Below, piece after piece: positions 5,244 to 9,030 of a stretch of DNA of 9,030 nucleotides (positions are counted from its first letter, which is position 1; each line of letters opens with the position of its first letter). The notes beneath the pieces were generated by a model that was given only the letters and a program-made list of their open reading frames with translations, did no database searches and was not told the DNA's origin. The DNA is taken from NCBI GenBank assembly GCA_022842065.1, contig JALHQH010000101.1, positions 1 to 9,030 of the forward strand, in the 5' to 3' direction. Source of the stretch: Caldilineaceae bacterium (lineage in GTDB: Bacteria; Chloroflexota; Anaerolineae; Caldilineales; Caldilineaceae). Both the position numbers and the translations under genes were made by a program.

Positions 5244-6485
5244 ATGAACCAGTCCTGGCAGCGCCGCTTTTTCACCTTCTGGATTGCCCAAGCTGTTTCG
5301 TTGATCGGCAGCAACCTGGCGCAATTTGCGATTACGTGGTGGATGACCAGAGCGACGGGCTCTGCCACGGTGCTGGCGACGGCGACCTTGTTTGCCATTC
5401 TGCCAGGGGTGGTGCTAGGCCCATTAGCCGGCGTGTTAGTCGATCGCTGGAATCGACGGGCAATTATCCTGGTTGCCGATGGCGTGGGGGCGGTAGGCGC
5501 GGCGTTGCTGATGGTGCTCTTCTGGACCGATGCGATTCAGATCTGGCAGCTCTATGCGATTATTTTTGTGCGTTCGCTGGCGGGAACCTTTCATTTCACG
5601 GCGGTCCAATCCTCTACCTCACTGATGGTGCCCCATGAACAGTTGGCGCGCGTCGCCGGCCTGAACCAGACGATCCAGGGGATCAACATGGTGGTGGCGC
5701 CACCGCTGGGCGCGCTGCTGCTGGAAGTGTTAGCCCTGCATGGCATGATGGCCATCGATGTGGTGACGGCGCTGGTGGCGATTGGGTTGGTCTTTACGAT
5801 CACGATTCCACAACCCAAAGTCACCACCCCGGCCACCAAACGGCTCTCGATTCTCGCTGATCTGAGCACGGGGCTACGTTATATCTGGCATTGGCCAGGA
5901 CTCTTTCTCGCCTTGGTACTGAGTTCTTTGCTGAACTTTCTGTTAAACCCGGCCTTTTCGCTGCTACCAATTCTGGTGACCCAGCACTTCCAGGGCGACG
6001 CCTTACAATTTGCCACCTTAAACACCACGCTGGGGCTGGGTTTTGTGGCCGGGGGCATCCTGCTGAGCCTCTGGGGTGGCTTCAAACGGCGCATCTATAC
6101 CGCGGTGGCCGGCATTGTTGGCATGTCCATCGGGGCCTTGCTGATTGCGCTGGCACCCGCGGACAGCTACTGGCTGGCCGTGGTGGGGATGGCGATCTTT
6201 GGCATCTTAAACCCGATTGCCAACGGGCCTTTTATGGCGATTATGCAATCGGTCGTCGCGCCAGAGATGCAAGGACGTTTCTTCACCGTCTTGAATACCA
6301 TGTCCCAAGGCATGGCCCCGCTGGGCCTGTTGCTGGCCGGCCCCGTGGCGGATGCGTATGGGGTGCAGATCTGGTTTCTGATCGGCGCGATGGGGTTGTT
6401 GGCGATCAGTGGCATCTTTTTATTTATACCCTCGCTTAGAAATCTGGAAGATCATCGTGGGGAACAGGCGGTCGTTGTCGCATAA
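5244..6485 (+). CDS. MFS transporter, MFS_3/EntS-like exporter
   Basis: A 413-residue inner-membrane protein with about 12 hydrophobic segments (first near 13-35, last near 376-395), the usual size for the major facilitator superfamily. The loop-2 motif reads GPLAGVLVDRWNRR (59-72), a good match to motif A (GxLaDrxGrr). The second half carries PEMQGRFF (340-347), typical of the MFS_3 group that includes the enterobactin exporter EntS and macrolide efflux-like proteins. The central cytoplasmic loop is about 189-215. Proton-driven efflux of a small molecule is the family expectation; the substrate cannot be read here. The ribosome site GGAG (5229-5232) is 11 nt from the ATG, rather far, and lies at the edge of the heptamer repeat tract. 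It follows the ABC ATPase by 143 nt on the same strand. Confidence 0.9.
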   Translation: MNQSWQRRFFTFWIAQAVSLIGSNLAQFAITWWMTRATGSATVLATATLFAILPGVVLGPLAGVLVDRWNRRAIILVADGVGAVGAALLMVLFWTDAIQIWQLYAIIFVRSLAGTFHFTAVQSSTSLMVPHEQLARVAGLNQTIQGINMVVAPPLGALLLEVLALHGMMAIDVVTALVAIGLVFTITIPQPKVTTPATKRLSILADLSTGLRYIWHWPGLFLALVLSSLLNFLLNPAFSLLPILVTQHFQGDALQFATLNTTLGLGFVAGGILLSLWGGFKRRIYTAVAGIVGMSIGALLIALAPADSYWLAVVGMAIFGILNPIANGPFMAIMQSVVAPEMQGRFFTVLNTMSQGMAPLGLLLAGPVADAYGVQIWFLIGAMGLLAISGIFLFIPSLRNLEDHRGEQAVVVA

Positions 6486-6515
6486 GGATGTCTAGCGTGG
6501 CTGGCTGGCATGAGG

Positions 6516-7958
6516 TTAAACCGTACCTGTCTTGGCCAGCATCGCCTGGCGTAAATCGGTATCCACCATGTTGAGATCCACCAACCGAACGGGATGAAGT
6601 TGTGCTTCGCGCTGGGCCTCTGGGGTGAAGCCGGTGCGGCTAAAGCAAAAATAGAAAACTTGCCATGCGGTGTCAGGCACTACCGCCGCGGTTTTGGCCA
6701 CTAATTCACGAATGACCGTTGCGCCAACCGGTGCTGTGTACCATTTACATTCGCCAAGGAGCATGGCCTTTTCCCGCCAATTGATGGCCACAACATCAAT
6801 TTGGGCATTTGCGGCCCAATGGCTGCCGACTAACTCAACCGCAAAGGGCAAATTGCCTTGATTGGCCTGGAGTAGCAGCCATTCACGGCAGAGCTCTTCC
6901 CAGGCGGTAACACCGGTAAAGGCATTGAATTGTTCACGAATGCGCTCCCACAGTAGGGTGGCTTGACCAAATTCGATCATTTCGAGATTGGGTTCAATAA
7001 AACGAAAATAGAAGCGCAGATAGGCATCGCGTAAATGATAACGGCCCCGTTTACTTTTGCGGCGCTGTTCGGGTGGCACAGTCGCCGGTAGGCGCCGCTC
7101 AATCAGGCCAAGCTCGATCAAACTTTTGAGATAGACGGGCAGATTGGAGGTTGTAATGCCGGTGGCTTTGGCAATATCGGAAAGGGCGTGATGGCCAGTG
7201 GCGATGGCACGGAGCGCCGCTTCATATTGTCTGGGTTCACGCACGAGGTCACTGATCTGAACGGTTGGCTCACTGCGAAACATGCCGATTGACTGGAAAA
7301 GATGTTCATAGACATTGGTATTCAAAGGCTGATTGGGATCAAACCGTTCCAAATAGCCAGGGACACCGCCGAGAATGGCATAGATCGCAACCCGATCTGC
7401 TGCGGTATAGTTTGGGAAAAAATCTGTCAACGCCGCAAAAGGTAACGGGTTGATGTGTAGTTGTGCCGTAAAACGGCCATGCAAGGGGGCCTGATACTGA
7501 AAGAGATCAACCATCATCCCAATGTGCGAACCGGCGAGCACCAGTGTAATAGGCTGTGTTTTAAATAAGTGATCCCAGGCAGCCTGTAAATGTGATGGCA
7601 AGGCCGAATCTGATTGGACGGCATAGGGAAATTCATCAAAAATCAGCAACATGGGTTGGCCGTTCAGCAGGGCGGCCATCTCTTCAAAAAGTGCTTCCCA
7701 TGAGTTGAACTGGGGTGGTTCTGCTCGCCCCTGGGCTCGCCAAAAGGCACGTGCCAGGCTATACCGTTCGGCTTCGGCGGTTTCGCGGCGGGCAACCCAG
7801 TAGATATAGGGAATACCAGTTTGCTCAACCCAGTGACGCAGCAGGGTCGTTTTGCCGACTCGGCGCTGCCCATAGACTGCAACAAATTGGCCACCGCGGC
7901 GCCGCAGAAGGCTATTTAGCAACTCGATTTCAGCTTGGCGATCAATAAAGTCCGGCAT
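6516..7958 (-). CDS. AAA ATPase with wHTH and DUF234 nuclease-like domain
   Basis: A 480-residue soluble protein of the archaeal-type ATPase family (PF01637-like) with a C-terminal DUF234 domain. Walker A is GQRRVGKTT (30-38) and Walker B is LLIFDEF (104-110). A winged-helix segment spans about 245-290 (ALSDIAKATGITTSNLPVYL...). In the C-terminal part, D388 (AQIDVVA) and E403-x-K405 (LLGECKWY) form a complete PD-(D/E)xK-like active site, as expected for DUF234. Length is normal and no break is seen. The ATG at 7958 has GAGG 7 nt upstream, and a consensus promoter precedes it. It lies opposite to its neighbours, tail to tail with the MFS gene (30 nt gap). The family is patchily distributed and often linked to mobile or defence regions; its function here is unknown. 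Confidence 0.88.
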   Translation of the reverse strand: MPDFIDRQAEIELLNSLLRRRGGQFVAVYGQRRVGKTTLLRHWVEQTGIPYIYWVARRETAEAERYSLARAFWRAQGRAEPPQFNSWEALFEEMAALLNGQPMLLIFDEFPYAVQSDSALPSHLQAAWDHLFKTQPITLVLAGSHIGMMVDLFQYQAPLHGRFTAQLHINPLPFAALTDFFPNYTAADRVAIYAILGGVPGYLERFDPNQPLNTNVYEHLFQSIGMFRSEPTVQISDLVREPRQYEAALRAIATGHHALSDIAKATGITTSNLPVYLKSLIELGLIERRLPATVPPEQRRKSKRGRYHLRDAYLRFYFRFIEPNLEMIEFGQATLLWERIREQFNAFTGVTAWEELCREWLLLQANQGNLPFAVELVGSHWAANAQIDVVAINWREKAMLLGECKWYTAPVGATVIRELVAKTAAVVPDTAWQVFYFCFSRTGFTPEAQREAQLHPVRLVDLNMVDTDLRQAMLAKTGTV

Positions 7959-7982
7959 AAAATTTCCTCAATCCGCTAAATT

Positions 7983-8017
7983 AACTCTGTGAAAATTATT
8001 ATAATCTTTGCAGAGTT
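7983..8017. promoter_or_regulatory. Inverted repeat spanning the ATPase promoter
   Basis: AACTCTG (7983-7989) and CAGAGTT (8011-8017) are exact inverted 7-mers, 21 bp apart, bracketing the minus-strand -10 box (7998-8003) with one arm in the spacer. The arrangement fits a two-site operator for a dimeric repressor. The winged-helix domain of the ATPase is one candidate binder; this is inference. Confidence 0.4.
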
Positions 8018-8026
8018 CTTTGTAAA
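7998..8026 (-). promoter_or_regulatory. Sigma-70-type promoter of the reverse-strand ATPase
   Basis: On the minus strand, TTTACA (8021-8026), a 17-bp spacer and TATAAT (7998-8003) match consensus at 5/6 and 6/6. The predicted leader to the ATG at 7958 is about 33 nt. On the plus strand a TATAAT (8000-8005) also occurs but lacks a fitting -35 box, so a promoter for the permease is not established. Confidence 0.8.
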
Positions 8027-8041
8027 CCTAGAAAATAGCTG

Positions 8042-8908
8042 ATGACACTCACAACTACAACCTTAGTGCAGCGTTCCTTTTTCTCTGAGCTGCGCACACT
8101 TCTGGTGATGGCGCGCAAGGAATGGACGATCTTTTTGCGCTATCCAAGCTGGGTTTTTGCCTTTCTGATCTGGCCGGTGATCTTTCCCTTGGGCCAGGTT
8201 TTTGCGGCGAAAGCGTTGAGTGGACCGGATCAGGCCGGGGTGGCGCTCTTTGCGGCGCGTGCCGGGACCAGCGACTATGTCAGCTACATCGTGGTGGGGC
8301 TCACCTTCTACATGTGGATCAACGTCACGCTCTGGGATATTGGCTTTCAGTTGCGCAATGAGCAGATGCGCGGCACCCTCGAATCGAATTGGCTCTGCCC
8401 AATCTGGCGCTTTTCGATCTTGCTTGGCCCTAGCCTGGTCAAATTGCTCACCTCGTTTAGCGTGATCATCATCGCGACCTTGGAATACCGCCTGTTGCTG
8501 GGCCGTTGGATCATCGGCGGCAATCCGGGGCTGCTGCTGCTGATCATGTTGCTGACCATGCCCGCTGTCTATGGCATTGGGGTGATCTTTGGCAGCCTGG
8601 TCATCCGCATCCAAGAGGCACAAAACATGGTCTTCCTGGTGCGTGGCCTCTTTATGATCTTTATTGGCGTCTCCTATCCGCTGAGTGTGATGCCGCTGTG
8701 GATGCAACAGGTTTCCGCCTGGCTGCCGTTGACCTATACCGTGCGGGCGATCCGGGCGGTTTCGCTGAACGGCGCGACCTTTGCCGACATCCGCGCTGAT
8801 TTGACCATGTTGCTGCTCTTCGCTGTGGGGCTCTCACTCCTCGGCTACCTCACCTTTCAGTTCACTGAGCGCCGCGCCCGCCGCACCGGTGCCCTGGGCC
8901 GTTATTGA
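8042..8908 (+). CDS. ABC-2 type exporter permease
   Basis: A 288-residue membrane protein with about six hydrophobic helices (near 37-57, 82-103, 124-148, 162-187, 196-215, 254-274). Between helices 2 and 3 it has NEQMRGTLESNWLCP (106-120), the E-x3-GTLE motif of ABC-2 permeases that contacts the ATPase. The cytoplasmic N-terminus with ARKEWTIFLRYPSW (24-37) is also typical. It is the natural partner of the ATP-binding subunit at 4069, although the MFS gene and a reverse-strand gene lie between. No ribosome site precedes the ATG at 8042; an internal ATG at 8108 also has none, so translation initiation here may be weak or leaderless. Exporters of this subgroup often use two different permeases; the second is not in the window and may follow beyond 9030. 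Confidence 0.88.
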   Translation: MTLTTTTLVQRSFFSELRTLLVMARKEWTIFLRYPSWVFAFLIWPVIFPLGQVFAAKALSGPDQAGVALFAARAGTSDYVSYIVVGLTFYMWINVTLWDIGFQLRNEQMRGTLESNWLCPIWRFSILLGPSLVKLLTSFSVIIIATLEYRLLLGRWIIGGNPGLLLLIMLLTMPAVYGIGVIFGSLVIRIQEAQNMVFLVRGLFMIFIGVSYPLSVMPLWMQQVSAWLPLTYTVRAIRAVSLNGATFADIRADLTMLLLFAVGLSLLGYLTFQFTERRARRTGALGRY

Positions 8909-8946
8909 GGACCGGATGACCGGATGATACTGTTGCACTATCTTAC

Positions 8947-8969
8947 GCAATGGGGTTAAAACCCCTTGC
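8947..8969. repeat. GGGGTT-AA-AACCCC hairpin
   Basis: GGGGTT (8952-8957) pairs with AACCCC (8960-8965) across a 2-nt spacer, extended by GCAA/TTGC with one bulged T. It lies 44 nt after the permease and lacks a T-run. It is probably one end of the larger repeat that begins here. Confidence 0.55.
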
Positions 8970-8976
8970 TAACAGC

Positions 8977-9030
8977 GAGAAGCCGCCTCAGCGGCTAGGA
9001 TCGTTTTCTCAGCCGCGGAGGCGGCTTCTC
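8977..9030. repeat. Long inverted repeat cut by the window edge
   Basis: GAGAAGCCGCCTC (8977-8989) and GAGGCGGCTTCTC (9018-9030) are exact inverted 13-mers. After one mismatch the stem continues for 6 bp (8991-8996 with 9011-9016), leaving a 14-nt loop. The pairing still holds at the last base, so the arm probably continues outside. It resembles, from memory, a dispersed extragenic repeat of Chloroflexota; it may also act as a bidirectional terminator. Confidence 0.75.

Noticed and set aside
6486..6540. GCTGGC/GCCAGC arms between the convergent MFS and ATPase genes as a shared terminator.
   Set aside because: The arms are only 6 bp, the loop is 25 nt, one arm lies within the ATPase coding region and there is no T-run.
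8063..8707. Long open frame on the minus strand opposite the permease.
   Set aside because: Its translation is rich in His, Gln and Asp without domain pattern, while the plus strand gives a clear ABC-2 permease; it is an antisense shadow. The same holds for the long minus-strand frames at 1535-2270.

Overview
The window looks like a chromosomal accessory stretch from a member of the Chloroflexota (filamentous, Chloroflexus/Herpetosiphon-like). This is inferred from moderate GC content, small SHOCT-like/DUF2089/DUF4097/pentapeptide genes in one operon, ABC-2 exporter genes of a familiar type, and intergenic repeats of the 'ACGTGATGCGT...' and 'GAGAAGCCGCC...' kind. No rRNA or tRNA gene is visible to fix the taxonomy, so the assignment is tentative.

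Layout. (1) Positions 1-296 hold no recognised gene. They hold a 124-bp dyad-symmetric element (78-201) with a loopless perfect 48-bp palindrome at its core, then a near-consensus promoter with a palindromic operator at the transcription start. (2) 297-928 is a two-gene toxin-antitoxin operon (ribbon-helix-helix antitoxin, MazF/PemK toxin, ATGA overlap) closed by an intrinsic terminator. (3) 1052-3797 is one operon behind a strong promoter: a DUF2089 zinc-ribbon/HTH regulator, a pentapeptide-repeat protein, a DUF4097 beta-repeat protein, a 24-codon remnant or micro-ORF, and a second pentapeptide-repeat protein. The downstream proteins all begin with the short SHOCT-like helical module that also ends the regulator. 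(4) 3798-4068 is a non-coding gap with several hairpins. (5) 4069-8908 is a transport region: an ABC-2 ATPase, a heptamer-repeat spacer, an MFS exporter, a reverse-strand AAA ATPase/DUF234 protein with its own promoter, and an ABC-2 permease that is probably the partner of the ATPase. (6) 8909-9030 is a hairpin-rich repeat cut by the window edge.

How it fits together. The regulator operon is the most original part. A putative DNA-binding protein shares its C-terminal module with the N-termini of three co-transcribed soluble beta-solenoid or beta-repeat proteins, which suggests a set of proteins that meet through a common tag. The first pentapeptide protein has a phenylalanine at exactly every fourth pentapeptide (F68, F88, F108, F128, F148). 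In the four-sided pentapeptide helix this would stack five Phe side chains in one column on a single face, a likely binding surface. The transport region reads as an exporter locus interrupted by a separately expressed, possibly mobile, ATPase gene.
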